Source: Timema cristinae (taxonomy: Eukaryota > Arthropoda > Insecta > Phasmatodea > Timematidae). Taken from it: a DNA stretch of 64,000 bases. The stretch covers positions 67,759,030 to 67,823,029 of the forward strand of contig JBCFYV010000001.1 of NCBI GenBank assembly GCA_039000515.1, read 5' to 3'. The stretch's first letter is position 1. The number at the start of each line of letters is the position of its first letter. Made by a program: the position numbers and the translations under genes. The notes under the pieces were generated by a model. That model saw only the letters and a list, made by a program, of their open reading frames with translations, did not search any database and had not been told where the DNA came from. Below, piece after piece: positions 1 to 10,539 of the stretch.

Positions 1-1403
1 TGGCTAATTTTGAAATATGTGTTTCCATGGTAACGATATAGAATTTTGAGAGTTATCTCAATGGCGTCATTCGTCAATGGTGACATTTTATAAGGCGTAA
101 ATTCATATTTATAATTTATCTTCCTTAATTCTATAAACCTTAGGGTTTGTTTTACTGTCCCTGTAACTATTAAAATCAATTATATGCAGTTGATGTTATT
201 TTACATTAATCATAATAAAAAATTGCATTATAATATGCTTATAAGTATACAAAAGTAAAATGAGGTTAAGCTATATTTTTTATTTATTTAACCCCTTTAT
301 GGGTTATTGTTAAAAAAACATATTTGGAAAACGTGCGCCAAAAATAGTCAATCCTATCACAGTTTTATAAACTTTAAAATGTTTGGGAAGCTGACAATTA
401 AACTAGGCCTAGCTTAAATTAATATCAAGTTGTTTTAAAGCATGTAAAAGTATTGCCAGATAAATACATAGGCCTATAGGAATTACAAACTAAATTACTT
501 AAGTTACATGTTCATCTCTTGTTTTGAAATATTTTGCCAGAATGCTGAATAAACAAAGAAATTACAGCTATGCGCCAAAAGGAGCGCGATATACCCAGGG
601 ATACCAGTGAGCATGTCAAACATTTTTGCATATGTAGAGAAATTGTTAAATATATACATATATTATATAAATATATATTGTTCTAATTATTTTACTTATA
701 TCTGTAAAGTATTATTCTCAAACAAATTTTAGTGAAGATCTTTTAACTCGTAAATAAATGTCCTTTTGAGATTTTTCACACTAGAAAGAGAAATTTAATT
801 GTTTCCACATCATGTATATAAACAAATAAAAAACCATACAAGAGTTTTATTTAACATTATGTAAATGTTTTATTCCATTTTCACAAAATATATAATACTT
901 TCATTCAATATAAAAATCTAGTGTAACTAAAGTGTGCAATAAAGGGTGCAAATGTACACTTTAAGAGAATTCAAACATCATCAAAAATCACTTCCTTCGG
1001 CCTTTAAGCCGACGCCATTGCAACTTTAAAGTGCACATGGCTTCCAAGGGCCCTTAGACGGACTATTCAGACACGGCCTTAGTTTCTAAGATAGTTTGTA
1101 GGTAGCAACATTGTGATCCCAAGGATGTAGCAAGACTCGTTGCCTTTCGAATAGACTGATGCAGTCTTTGATGGAAAATGTAAATTATTCAAGCCTATAG
1201 CTCAAGGATGCTTACAAGGATCCTCAAGACTTTTCCGATGGAGCCTTATTTTTCCCCCAAGATGTCACGTGAATGTTTGAATAGGTTCATTTATAAGTTT
1301 AAAAAACTATTGTTAACTCAATTTTCCCTCCCAATTCCTTAGTATTGACAAGAAATCTTTTATTTCTGTAGCAATTTGAAAAACCTATGTATGAGTGGCT
1401 TAC
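1..1403. other. AT-rich sequence, probably UHRF1 intron 1
   Basis: The UHRF1-like exon at 1404-1553 is read on the minus strand and ends in a splice donor, so this stretch should be its first intron. I looked for the next UHRF1 exon, which should encode the end of the ubiquitin-like domain, and did not find it. It probably lies beyond the left edge. No other gene signal is visible. The palindrome TAGGCCTA occurs twice, near 404 and 470. Confidence 0.4.
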
Positions 1404-1553
1404 CTGTTTACCGCTGAAAAACAGTCGTTGCTTATCACGTTTTATCCCAAAACTTTTCTCCACTAAAACTTTCAAAGCATTCACAGTACTTTTCTTCGAA
1501 ACGTTTAGCGTCTCTGTACGTTTACAATCAATTGTCCTTACCTGAATATACAT
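1404..1553 (-). CDS. UHRF1: UHRF1 homologue, first coding exon (ubiquitin-like domain, partial)
   Basis: The 50-codon exon starts MYIQVRTID and ends RLFFSGKQ, followed directly by a strong donor (CAG then GTAAGC, intron phase 0). The start M-x-IQVRT and the ending QRLF-x-x-GKQ are the two most recognisable blocks of the ubiquitin-like domain at the N-terminus of UHRF1/UHRF2. UHRF1 is a nuclear E3 ligase that binds hemimethylated DNA and histone H3 and recruits DNMT1 for maintenance methylation. Only about two thirds of the domain is encoded here; the Tudor, PHD, SRA and RING parts must lie to the left, outside the window. The ATG is the natural start because the match begins at residue 1. Open frame past the donor is intron. 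A functional UHRF1 would suggest that the organism keeps CpG methylation. Identification rests on motif recognition, not a search. Confidence 0.78.
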
Positions 1554-1618
1554 TTTATATTACAACAAATAAATATAAATTCAAGAAATATAAGAAATTA
1601 GTCTTAAATGAACAAGTT
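1554..1618 (-). other. Probable 5' UTR part of the UHRF1 exon with splice acceptor
   Basis: Upstream of the UHRF1 ATG on the minus strand is a polypyrimidine stretch (TCTCTCTTATTTCTGTATAG) ending at 1619. This would make 1618 the first base of the coding exon and implies a separate noncoding first exon further right. The acceptor looks strong; its use is inferred. Confidence 0.4.
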
Positions 1619-2475
1619 CTATACAGAAATAAGAGAGAATTAATATTACAGGCTTGCGCGGTAAAGTGTATACACAAAACAAGAAGGAACTCAAGCAATC
1701 ACTTTCCCGCTCAAATGTGAGACGCTTGCAGTTTTTAACAAAAATTTGTCACTCGTGTTAAATTTTCCCTGTGGTGTCAATCAATCAGTCAACTGTTTTA
1801 TAAAGTTAAAGTCAAATATGTTCAATGCTAAGGATTAACGCCATATTTGATATGGAATTAAAATAATAATATTAGTTTTGATTGAGGTTTAAATTATAAT
1901 CTTATTACAATTATATTAAGGAGCTTTCTATGTAACAATGTATCTACTGAATCATGCAAACCACAATTCATTACTTTTTAATGCACTATAAATAAATGTT
2001 CATGACCAAATAATAGGAAACGAGGACAAAATAATGCCTATACACATCCTTGATGCATTCTTTGTTACGATACTCATTTTAGTTTCTGTAATTTTAATAT
2101 TAATTTTGGAAATTTGTCATAACTGAAGGATAGTTTTGAATTTAAGTTAATATTGAGAAAAATATTTAAAAAATAGTATTATTACAGGTGCAATGAACTT
2201 GGCTGAAAACTAATTTCAATGACACACTTTCAATTAGTTTTATGTTCAAATCTTATTTATGTCGGATATACATCCTGTATAATTGCAGGAACATTTACGT
2301 GAACCAAAACGTGATGGTTATTTTCGTCAATAATTGCTAGAAACAAAGGAAACAGATATATATGTTTGAGTAATCCTGGGTTTAAATTAATGAGTCGTAC
2401 ATAACTAATAATAAATATGTAGTATCGTATGGTTTACGAAAGACACTAAATAACAAAAATAGACGAGACTTACCC
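1619..2475. other. AT-rich stretch, probably a 5' UTR intron
   Basis: Lies between the candidate donor at 2475 and the acceptor at 1619. It holds no convincing coding frame, repeat or RNA gene. Confidence 0.3.
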
Positions 2476-2690
2476 GTTTTCTTGCTGACTGGGGCTGCGT
2501 GGAAGAACGACACAAAACCGTCGGACGCACCTTCACGGCACCAGGAAAATAGAACACTGGCAGAGTAAAATGTGACGCGAGTTCAACGAATACCTCGAGC
2601 TGGTTTGACATGCGCAGTGAAGATATCCCCTTCGATAATGTTCCCGAACGGCCACGGACCTTCGCGGAGCTGTGTGGCATGCGCTATCTA
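2476..2690 (-). other. Candidate noncoding first exon / CpG-rich promoter of the UHRF1 homologue
   Basis: A CpG-rich block of about 200 bp stands out from its AT-rich surroundings and ends on the minus strand in a consensus donor (AACGG then GTAAGTCTC). It lies about 0.9 kb upstream of the acceptor at 1619, which would suit a 5' UTR exon. Short open frames cross it on both strands; one plus-strand frame (2610-2702) looks protein-like but stops quickly. A divergent first exon on the plus strand is an alternative. Confidence 0.3.
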
Positions 2691-2784
2691 TGTATTCCTT
2701 GATGTTCTAGAATGTGACCTCCCCTTAATTTTCCCATCACTCCCTCTTCTGTGTTTTATAGTATATATACTGGCGTCTGTGCCA

Positions 2785-4856
2785 ACAGAATTTAAAATTG
2801 TGCCTAAATCGCTGCCCGTCGACACGCCTCCCCGATTCAACTACAGACGTGCGGACTGGCCTAGATTCCAGGATAGGTTGGCCCGCGCGATCTTTCCCAC
2901 CGCACCCATCCCCGACGTCGCGGAGTTGGACCACCAGGCCCACCTCTTCGCGTCGACCCTACTCTCGGCCGCTACATCATCCATCCCCATAAGGCGACCT
3001 CCTCTCTTGGGCCCACCGTTACCCCCCTTCATCCTAGACGAGATGCGGCTGCGCGACAGGGCGTGAGCCCTGTGGCAGCGGTCTCACATCCTTCGAGCCA
3101 GGGAGATCTACAGAGTCCTCCGTTCCCGCTGCCAGCGGCTACTCCGTCGGTGGAGGGCGGAGGCTCAAAGCAGGAGGCTCCAAGACCTAGATACCGAGGA
3201 TCTCTCCCTGTGGCGCTATCTGAAGGGGATGCGTCGCAGGCCCGATCTTATCCCTGAGTTGCGCGTGGTGGGCGGTTTGGCGTCCGCCGCCTCGGACCGA
3301 GCGGAGGCCTTGGCGGTGGCGTTTGAGGCCAGCTTCGCGCGACGACCGGGCTCGCCGGCGAGAGATCCGGAGCCTCCTGGGTTAGAGCTCCCTGAACACC
3401 CCTTCCTCCCCCCAGTCGAGGGAGACCCTCCCTACCCCGACCTACGACTGGTCACCCTCCGCGAGCTGTCTCGGGCTCTGGCGAGGCTCAAAACCTCGTC
3501 CACCCCGGGGCTCGACCGGGTTTCCCCCATCCTCCTCACTCACCTACCCCGCAAGGCGTTCGTACTCCTCCTACGAATCCTTAACGCCGTCCTGACGCTG
3601 CTCTACTTCCCGGATCAGTGGAAGGTGGCGTATGTCGTTCCGATCCACAAGCTGGGGAAGCCCCCCGCCTACCCGGCTTCCTACAGACCCATCTCCCTCC
3701 TTTCTTGCGTCGGCAAGGTGGCGAGAGAGAATGATCCTGGCTAGATTGGAGGCCTGGCTGGAGGTGAACCCCCTCCTGCCAGACCACCAATTCGGCTTTC
3801 GGAAGGGCCTGTCGACGAACCACGCGGTCGCCAAGGTAGTGGACCTGGTGACCGGCGCGTTCAACACCGGGGCCCGGACGGGCTTCGTCGTGTTGGACGT
3901 CAAAGGGGCGTTCGACAGCGTCAGCCACCGTGGGCTTCTCACCGCTCTTGCCGGAGCGGGTATCCCGCCTCCGATCCTTCGTCTCCTCGAGTCCTTCCTC
4001 GCCGACCGCTCCTTCAGAGTGGGATTCGAGGGAACCCTTTCCTCCCCCCGACCGGTACGGGCAGGGGTCCCCCAGGGCTCCTGCCTTTCACCGCTCCTGT
4101 ATTCCCTGTTCGTACGAGATATGCCCGTCTCGCACGGGACAGCGCTCTTACAGTTCGCAGACGACACCGCTATCCTGGCGCAGTCCCCGGACGCTAAGGT
4201 GGTCTGGGCCAAACTGACCTTCGCGTTGCGGGGATTGTTGGCCTACCTTCGCACTCGGTCCCTAGCCATCCAATCCCAAAAGACGCAGGCTATCATGTTC
4301 ACACGTCGGGGAACGGGCCCCCTGCAGCCACTTCACGTGGAGGGTACCGCGGTCCAGTGGTCACCGTCAGTCCGGTGGCTGGGGGTGACCCTGGATGCGA
4401 GATGCAGTTGGGACCCGCACCTGCGTTCGGCGGCGGGTAGGGCTAGGGGCGTCATGTTGAAGCTGGCTCCACTTTCGCGCCCGGTCAGTCCGTTGGAAAT
4501 ACGGTCACAAGATCAGGCTTTTCCTGCTCTGTGTGATGTCCATCCTTCTCTATTCCGCTCCCGTTTTTTCCTATCTCCGTAGATACAGATACAACCATCT
4601 CCGTTCTGTATACCACCGGTTCCTTCATCTGATCCTCGGGGCTCCGACCCGCGTCCCAAACCGCGTTCTCCTGACCATGTCAGGCCTCCCATTCCTGGAC
4701 AGCCGTATCCGCGGGCTGGCGGTACGATTCTTCACCCGAGCGCAGGCCAGCTCCAACATGATCGTCAGGGGCATCGGCGATTACGACGCTCCTGGCCATC
4801 CCTACCGCCGAATCAGGGACGGCGTTGTGAACCCCCGGGTCGATGACGGCAGGTGA
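2785..4856 (+). pseudogene. LINE reverse transcriptase (Jockey clade), disrupted
   Basis: The frame opens in the pre-RT linker (RADWPRFQDRL) and runs through the RT fingers (SYRPISLLS), the palm (FGFRKGLSTNHAV, VLDVKGAFDSV, GVPQGSCLSPLLYSLF), the catalytic FADD box at 4154-4165 and the thumb (SVRWLGVTLD), then a C-terminal part with LLYSAPVFSYL and a stop at 4854-4856. Three lesions break it: an in-frame TGA at 3064-3066, a frameshift near 3715-3725 just after SCVGKV, and a frameshift near 4496-4505. The first looks like CGA to TGA decay. No functional enzyme can be made. Jockey placement rests on the motif wording; a related I-group clade is possible. Confidence 0.8.
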
Positions 4857-5160
4857 CCTCGGAGTCGAATCTGGGGAGTCGTGACCCCCCCTTCTAGTCG
4901 TGTGAGACTGGGAGGGGAGGTCAGATAGCGGCGATGCCGGCCAGTAGGCCGAGTTAGAGGGCAGTGTACTGGTCGCCCAGTGTTTGGTTAAGGGCCCAGA
5001 GTGAACGATAGCCGACCAGGCAATATGTGCAGTGAGGTGAGGGCCCAAAAAACCCCACCACAATAGTTCGAGATGTGCCCTATTTGGGGGATTCAGAAAC
5101 AACTTTTAATTTCAATCTATTCGAAGGACTGATATATTAAAGAACCCTTACGGGTTGGTA
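2785..5160 (+). mobile_element. Jockey-type non-LTR retrotransposon, 5'-truncated
   Basis: A GC-rich island of about 2.4 kb carries a reverse-transcriptase ORF and a 3' UTR. The left end begins just upstream of the linker between endonuclease and RT; the AP endonuclease and ORF1 are missing, as is usual for LINE copies truncated during target-primed reverse transcription. The right end is near 5155, where GC-rich sequence gives way to TAAATATTATTATTT. No clear target duplication was found. The GC content is far above the flanks, which suggests a compositionally distinct element. Confidence 0.75.
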
Positions 5161-5560
5161 AATATTATTATTTCATTTTATGTTTTATTTATTTAATATG
5201 TTTGTATATAGAGTATAAGAATGGAAAAAATAAATCACTTAAGAAAGAAAGATAGGATAAGCTCCGGCTTTCTTCAACTTAAAATGTAAGGTCAAAATTC
5301 ATTCTCGGAAAATTTAACTTCTTTTTTTTTTTAATTGTAATAATGTTCCAAAATTTATTTGCGGCCTATTTTTCTAAGGTTCAAAATACTTTAGAAATAA
5401 ATCAGACGGTTAGAAAATTACTTTATTGTTCTTTAGATATCGCTTCGTTGCTAGGTTATGGCGTCTTATCGCCAGTTGAGTTCCAATTAATCGATTGTAT
5501 CGATAAGTATGTTTAATGGGTACCGTTTCAATGAACAGCTATATATGAATAATATTCACG
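5161..5560. other. AT-rich gap after the LINE
   Basis: AT-rich, with T- and A-rich runs. No coding frame or repeat structure was recognised before the 40-bp repeats that follow. Confidence 0.3.
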
Positions 5561-5574
5561 TGAACTATTTAATA

Positions 5575-5768
5575 TTTGAATTTCGATGCCAGTTTTGATG
5601 GGCAACTATTTAATATTTAAATTTAGATGCCATGTTGATGGGCAGATATTTAATATTAAATTTAGATGCCATTTTGATGGACCGATATTTAATGTTTGAA
5701 GTTAGATGGGTTTTTTTGTGGGCAGATATTTAATATTTAAATTTAGATGCCACGTTGATGGGCTGTGC
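5575..5768 (+). repeat. 40-bp tandem repeat, about 5 copies
   Basis: The unit contains TATTTAATATTTAAATTTAG followed by ATGCCATGTTGATGGGCA and repeats about every 40 bp with substitutions. The same unit recurs at 14983-15020 and 33610-33715, so this is a dispersed family rather than a local slippage product. Confidence 0.7.
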
Positions 5769-5989
5769 AAGAGTAATAATATTTTATTTTATTTTCTTAT
5801 TTTTATTGTTGTGAGTCTTTTTAATAGAATAAAAATATTAAAGTAAGTAATAATAGAGCAAAATTGTTATGTATTGTAATGTAATTGATTTGCCCCTGAA
5901 AAGTATGTGAAAGCATTGACAATAATATCGTCCTAATTTTATAAACATATCTTATTTCATTTAAATTATGTAGTATATTAAATGGCGCT

Positions 5990-6260
5990 TAAAGCACTTC
6001 TTCTTCTAAGAAGGCAAAAGCCACTGATCAGTGACGTCACGCACGTGACACCAGCCAAGTCAGGTTGACAATATATATTTTTCAAATAATAACTTCCTCT
6101 TCTCGAAGGTTCGAAGAGAGATTTTTTAAATGTAACTTGAGTCATTTTCCGGCTCTCGAAGCTTCTAGTAAGACCGAGATGTTTTTGTCTTGTATTTTGT
6201 TTTTTTCTAAACTAAACCTTCTCGAAGCTTCCATGAGCAAGGGATATATACAAAGAATGG
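5990..6260 (+). promoter_or_regulatory. Heat-shock-type promoter: HSE cluster, CRE, E-box and TATA
   Basis: Two blocks hold three correctly spaced heat-shock pentamers (TTC-nn-GAA-nn-TTC): 6100-6112 and 6219-6231. A weaker GAAGCTTC block is at 6158-6165. A perfect CRE (TGACGTCA) is at 6032-6039, an E-box CACGTG at 6042-6047, and a TATA-like box (GATATATAC) at 6244-6252, 13 bases after the last HSE. A plus-strand start near 6275, around GGCAGTTGG, would fit. The spacing resembles Drosophila hsp70 promoters. No Hsp coding sequence follows within several kilobases. The transcript could be noncoding, spliced to a distant exon, or that of an LTR element. Confidence 0.5.
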
Positions 6261-6285
6261 TGCAACGTAAAGGCAGTTGGCAGTT

Positions 6286-6560
6286 GGTGTCCAATACTGA
6301 CAGAACTCACTTGGCGTCCAGCAACACCTGTCCGCGCTCATACAATAGGCCGCGTATATAATTTCAACATGATCTATTTTCACATTAAATAAACATTTTC
6401 AGAAATAAAAAACATGTCAAATAATAAGTGTTTATTAATTATAATTCTTAAATTGGCGTCCATCGCGGCAGTAAAATATCAGAACAACATAATTGGCGCA
6501 CAACCTAGGGAAAACGTAATTCAGAACGTTTCAGTATTTATTGATTAAATAGTTATAATG
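6286..6560 (+). other. Leader-like segment with four TTGGYGYNCA boxes
   Basis: Downstream of the TATA box, related boxes recur: TTGGTGTCCA (near 6286), TTGGCGTCCA (near 6311 and 6454) and TTGGCGCACAACC (near 6491). The last resembles the tRNA-Lys primer-binding site of LTR retrotransposons. AATAAA lies between, near 6387. The order TATA, AATAAA, PBS-like box would suit U3-R-U5 of a decayed LTR, but no paired LTR or gag/pol sequence is visible. Confidence 0.22.
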
Positions 6561-7274
6561 ATTAATTTAATTCAATAATACTAATTCGTATCCAAGTATT
6601 AAGAAATACAAGCAAAAGCCTTAATTTTTTTTTGTGGATGTACGGATAGTATAGCACTATATGGTAAACATATTTTAGGCACGGTTTGTAAGATATTTTC
6701 CAAGATATTAATTTTTATTTAATAAATAATGAAACTGAATCGGCGGCAGACTTTCTCATTCGTTTACAAATAAATTTCCTATTAAAAACTACTTTGTATT
6801 TTGAAATTAAATTTAACTCTCCTTATTAAGTAATAAATACTGGTTCATTTGACATTTTTCATACAATCGTTACTGTCATATTTTAAAAACTGGATAGGAA
6901 ATAGCCAAAAATTACGTTTATTTTCACAGAAATAAATACAGCCAAACCGGGCCGTACCGTTGAGAACCAAACACAGGTAGAGAGAGACCGCTTGTGTTTT
7001 GATTGACAGTGGTTGGCGGCGGGGAGTGATGAGGGGGATGAAGATCATTAGCAAACTTTTCAAAACCAGCTGAGAAAAGTATTGAGGTACAAAAACATAC
7101 GAAGAGTAATATTCTGATATTTTAGACTGTTCTTGCCTGTTAGCTAAATAATGTGTAAAAGCTGTACAGTCTATTGTTACCCGTATTCTTTGACATTGTT
7201 TAGTTTTATATTTTAGTTTGAGCGTAGGCTACCATTTAACTGGCATAAATATAATTATATTAATCAAGGCCTTA
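6561..7274. other. AT-rich gap
   Basis: No gene was recognised. A short GC-richer patch near 6950-7050 on the minus strand has an open frame that resembles nothing known to me. Confidence 0.3.
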
Positions 7275-7560
7275 GCCAGTAAATAATTTCAGGGGGTGGG
7301 GCATCCCCCAATTGATGGAGGCTAGAACAAATTCTAAGTATTAAACTCCTCTAGAAGCATTTTTTATGGCAACATAACATCATAGCTGCCATAGTCTAGA
7401 AAAAAATCAAAATATTAAACACCTCTAAAGCTCTCTAAAGTATTTTTATGGCAACCTAACACCATAGCTGCCGAAGGCTAGAAAAAAGTCTAGTTATTAA
7501 ACACCTGTATATGCTTTCTGAAGTGCTTTTTATGGTAACACAGCCCCCTAATTTGTACTT
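7275..7560 (+). repeat. Degenerate tandem repeat of about 75-80 bp, about 3 copies
   Basis: Three diverged units share CTAGAA, TATTAAACNCCTCTA and TTTTTATGGCAAC followed by a CATAGCTGCC-type block. It lies just inside GCCAGTAAATAATTTCAGGG, a possible left end of an element whose right end may be at 9218. Confidence 0.5.
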
Positions 7561-8194
7561 GTACATTAATTTGGGTATTGTTTAAACGATAAATAAAGCA
7601 ATATATATTGTTCATAAAGTTTCCCGACTATGGTCTTGATATTAATCAACTTACTTTTGTGTGAATTTTACTGTGTACAAAATGTCTAAGCCTCGTTCAT
7701 TTCCAAGTAAAGTATTTTAAAGAAGAAAACGATCCAGAGATTTAAAGAGATGGAGAATCCAGAAAGAAGAATCATAATTAACCGGAAACAAATTTGAATC
7801 ACTTAAAAGGTAACTGTAGTTTGAAAATATTACAACTAATATTTGTATTTTGTGTTTGTTAAAGTATATGTAGGCGTATTTTGTTTGTTTATTTTCTAAA
7901 AAAATTCTACGAATATGCCAAAAATGTGCCAAATATATTTATGTTGATAAATAAATTGTAAAAAAAATTTACAGTCTTGTAAATGAAATGTGGCCGCGTT
8001 AAATTGGTTCCAAACGGAAATGATGGCAAGTTTTTGTAATCGAGGTGTGTTGGCTACCTAAAGTTTAAAATAGTCCTTAGATATACACAAAATATAAGGT
8101 AATGATTGTATTATAATATAATTTATAAGTTATGGGTTAGTGATTATAAGCCCTAATCAGTATGCATGCCGAGTAAATTACATGTTTTACTGGT
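7561..8194. other. AT-rich gap
   Basis: No coding frame or repeat was recognised. Confidence 0.3.
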
Positions 8195-8345
8195 TTGTTA
8201 CTGAGCGGGAGGTCAAGGTTTGAATTCCGACTTGGTGTAATCTACTAAAGCTTCTTTAGTAACAGCTTCCCATGCTTCCTCGACAAAAACGCGGTACTTT
8301 TCCTCTCTAATCTACTTTACTCACTCTTACCCTATTATAATAACA
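8195..8345 (+). mobile_element. Possible degenerate tRNA-headed SINE
   Basis: A B-box-like GGTTTGAATTCCGACTTGGTG is followed by a body with a weak likeness to the SINE-A family found elsewhere in this window (CTTTTCCTCTCTAATCTAC). The A box is not clear. Confidence 0.3.
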
Positions 8346-8404
8346 AAAATGCGAATAGCTTAGATCAATGGTAAGACGTTCTGTAATAAATAAATAACGA
8401 TGTA

Positions 8405-8440
8405 AAATATAAATATATATATATATTATATATATATATA

Positions 8441-8476
<36 letters not shown>
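8405..8476. repeat. (TA)n microsatellite
   Basis: About 70 bp of alternating TA with a few AA and TT interruptions, directly upstream of the Mutator-like remnant. Confidence 0.9.
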
Positions 8477-8482
<6 letters not shown>

Positions 8483-8496
8483 ATAGTTTTTAGGAC

Positions 8497-8976
8497 TTGC
8501 ACCCAAGAAAGTGAAGACTTTACACCAACTGCAGGAACCTCCAATTCCAAAGATATGCAGGCAGACATATACTTTTCTGATGAAGATGATGAATTGGAGG
8601 ATTGACTACCGAATGTGGGACATCCTTCACTCGTTAGTGAAAACACTATTTCAAAATATGAATATAGTAGGGCCTAATGAAAATACCTTACCCCCACTTT
8701 TCATAGAAAATATTGAAAGGTTGAAAGAACACAGGATTCTCCCACTACGGTCACCGAATTATTGATGTAATGCCTTTTTCTAAACAGATCATTAAATTAG
8801 GTCAACACTCCAAATCATGTACGTTAGGTCACTATAAACTAGAAAAGGAAATAAGAAATGGGCTTGAGTTTACTCTGGTTAATTTTTGTTACAATTGTGA
8901 TGGTAAGCAATGCATTACCTCAAAACAACTCGTAAAAATTAACTATTTGTTGGGAGAAGAACACATTGAACTCTAA
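8497..8976 (+). pseudogene. Mutator-like transposase remnant
   Basis: An exon-like segment opens after a possible acceptor (TAGTTTTTAG at 8487-8496). It reads an acidic N-terminal part (ESEDFTPTAGTSN, then YFSDEDDELED) that hits a stop. In a shifted frame from 8752 it reads GHRIIDVMPFSKQIIKLGQH, a C-x-LGH box, then GLEFTLVNFCYNC. The order G-R/H-RIID, about 20 residues, C, an E-x-x-x-GL box and C-x-x-C matches the N-terminal zinc-binding part of the Mutator-like transposase domain common in arthropod proteins. At least two frameshifts or stops separate the pieces, and the catalytic domain is absent. The family name is from memory of the motif. Confidence 0.45.
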
Positions 8977-9439
8977 ATACAATTGAAAATATTTATGAAG
9001 CTAACGTATATATTCTAGAAGCATCTAATTAAAATAAATCCAATTAAGCATAACTCCAAATAAATGAGAGAGGCATCTATTTTTTTTATCTGAGGGTGGT
9101 AAGCTCCAAATAGCTTTTAGAGAAATCTTATTTAAAAAAATATTAGACGATGATATGGGAGGGAACTTGGTAAAATCCTAGTGGCCCCCCTGATGGAAAT
9201 GTCTAGGCACACCACTGGCTTAACGAAAGGGTAAATTTGATGGTACAAGATAGAATGGAACAGGCATGATGTAGTAGGCGTCTAGATTAGTAATATATTT
9301 TTAAAAGTACTAACATACAATAAATGTGTTTCAAAGAGCTAAAGCGTCTTAGTTCAAGTGTTTGTATTCAAGGTTACGAAGCATAGTATAAACATTGTCA
9401 TATTAAAATGTTTATTTTATAAACTAGGAAGTATCAAGT
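8977..9439. other. AT-rich gap with a possible transposon end
   Basis: CTAGGCACACCACTGGC near 9209-9225 looks like a transposon terminus. It may pair with GCCAGT near 7281, in which case 7281-9225 is one element flanked by TTA. This is uncertain. Confidence 0.25.
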
Positions 9440-9605
9440 CTACTTCCTCACTAAGCAAGTGTTGGTGTTAGAGAGGTGGTTATACAATGTTAGCTACACA
9501 TGAATTGCTAATAAACTATACAGTCCTCAGTAAGCAGTGTTGATGTTAGAGAGTGGTGATACAATGTTAGCTATGCATGAATTGACAGACAGCCCTCAGT
9601 GAGCA
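9440..9605 (+). repeat. Tandem duplication of about 80 bp, 2 copies plus a fragment
   Basis: CTCANTAAGCA, GTGTTNGTGTTAGAGAG and ATACAATGTTAGCTA occur twice, about 80 bp apart, with a third partial start near 9595. Confidence 0.6.
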
Positions 9606-10200
9606 GTTTTCTGGTTGCTGAGTAGTGTCCAAACACATACCAGGGTAACCACTCTTTTACTTACTATATCAAGATAAAATATTTTAACCTTGATATAAAA
9701 AAAAAATGTTTCACGATATTGATTAATTTTTACTTTTTTATAACCTCGAACTCAAAAAACTAGTTTTCACAATTCTGTTTGTCCCCATGTCTATCTGTCA
9801 ACCTGTTCCTGGCCACGGAACGGATACCGTTTGATTGATTTCTTCAAACTTGATATCTATAAGTTATAGGGCAATATCTCAACAAGTTTATATTATTTTG
9901 ACCCTCAAATTAATGATAGTTTACAAATGAGAGATTTTTTAATGCATTTTTTTCAAAACTGGATCTAAAGATTCTGATTAAAATGCAAACCTAGGGAGTA
10001 ATTTATCTCACAAATAACAACGTAGAGGCTATTTGGTTTTTGGCCAGTAAAATTTTGAAGTGTGATGAGTGATTTTTCAAAAACTTGAAATATTTTAAAA
10101 AGAGAGTTGATGTAGGTATCTTGAACTTGTGTGAGATTAAAACAACACACTGCTGCTGGCAACAGATATATTAGCCTATATCAAGAAATATTTGGTCAAT
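9606..10200. other. AT-rich gap
   Basis: Nothing recognised; long T-rich and A-rich stretches. Confidence 0.3.
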
Positions 10201-10204
10201 AAGT

Positions 10205-10525
10205 GATTTAACAATGTTACTTGTAATTAATTGCGAGGTATATATCCAAAGTAATATTTTGTTAGGACGTGAATTAAGAGTGTTACTTGTAATGAATTGT
10301 GAGAGATAGAGCTAGAGTAATATTTTGTCAGTAGGTGATATGAGTGTTATTTGTAGTTAATTGTGAGGGATATACCACAAGTAATATTTTGTTAGGACGT
10401 GAATTAAGAGTGTTACTTGTAATGAATTGTGAGAGATAGAGCTAGAGTAATATTTTGTCAGTAGGTGATATGAGTGTTATTTGTAGTTAATTGTGAGGGA
10501 TATACCACAAGTAATATTTTAAGGG
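10205..10525 (+). repeat. 130-bp tandem repeat made of two half units of about 65 bp
   Basis: GTTAGGACGTGAATTAAGAG recurs at 10261 and 10391, giving a period of exactly 130 bp with nearly identical copies. Each period splits into two related halves, both containing GAGTGTTAYTTGTARTKAATTGTGAG and GTAATATTTTGT. Confidence 0.85.
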
Positions 10526-10539
10526 TGGCCACTCACCAG

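Noticed and set aside
3571..4212. Long minus-strand open frames opposite the LINE reverse transcriptase
   Set aside because: Shadows caused by the high GC content; the plus strand carries all RT motifs.
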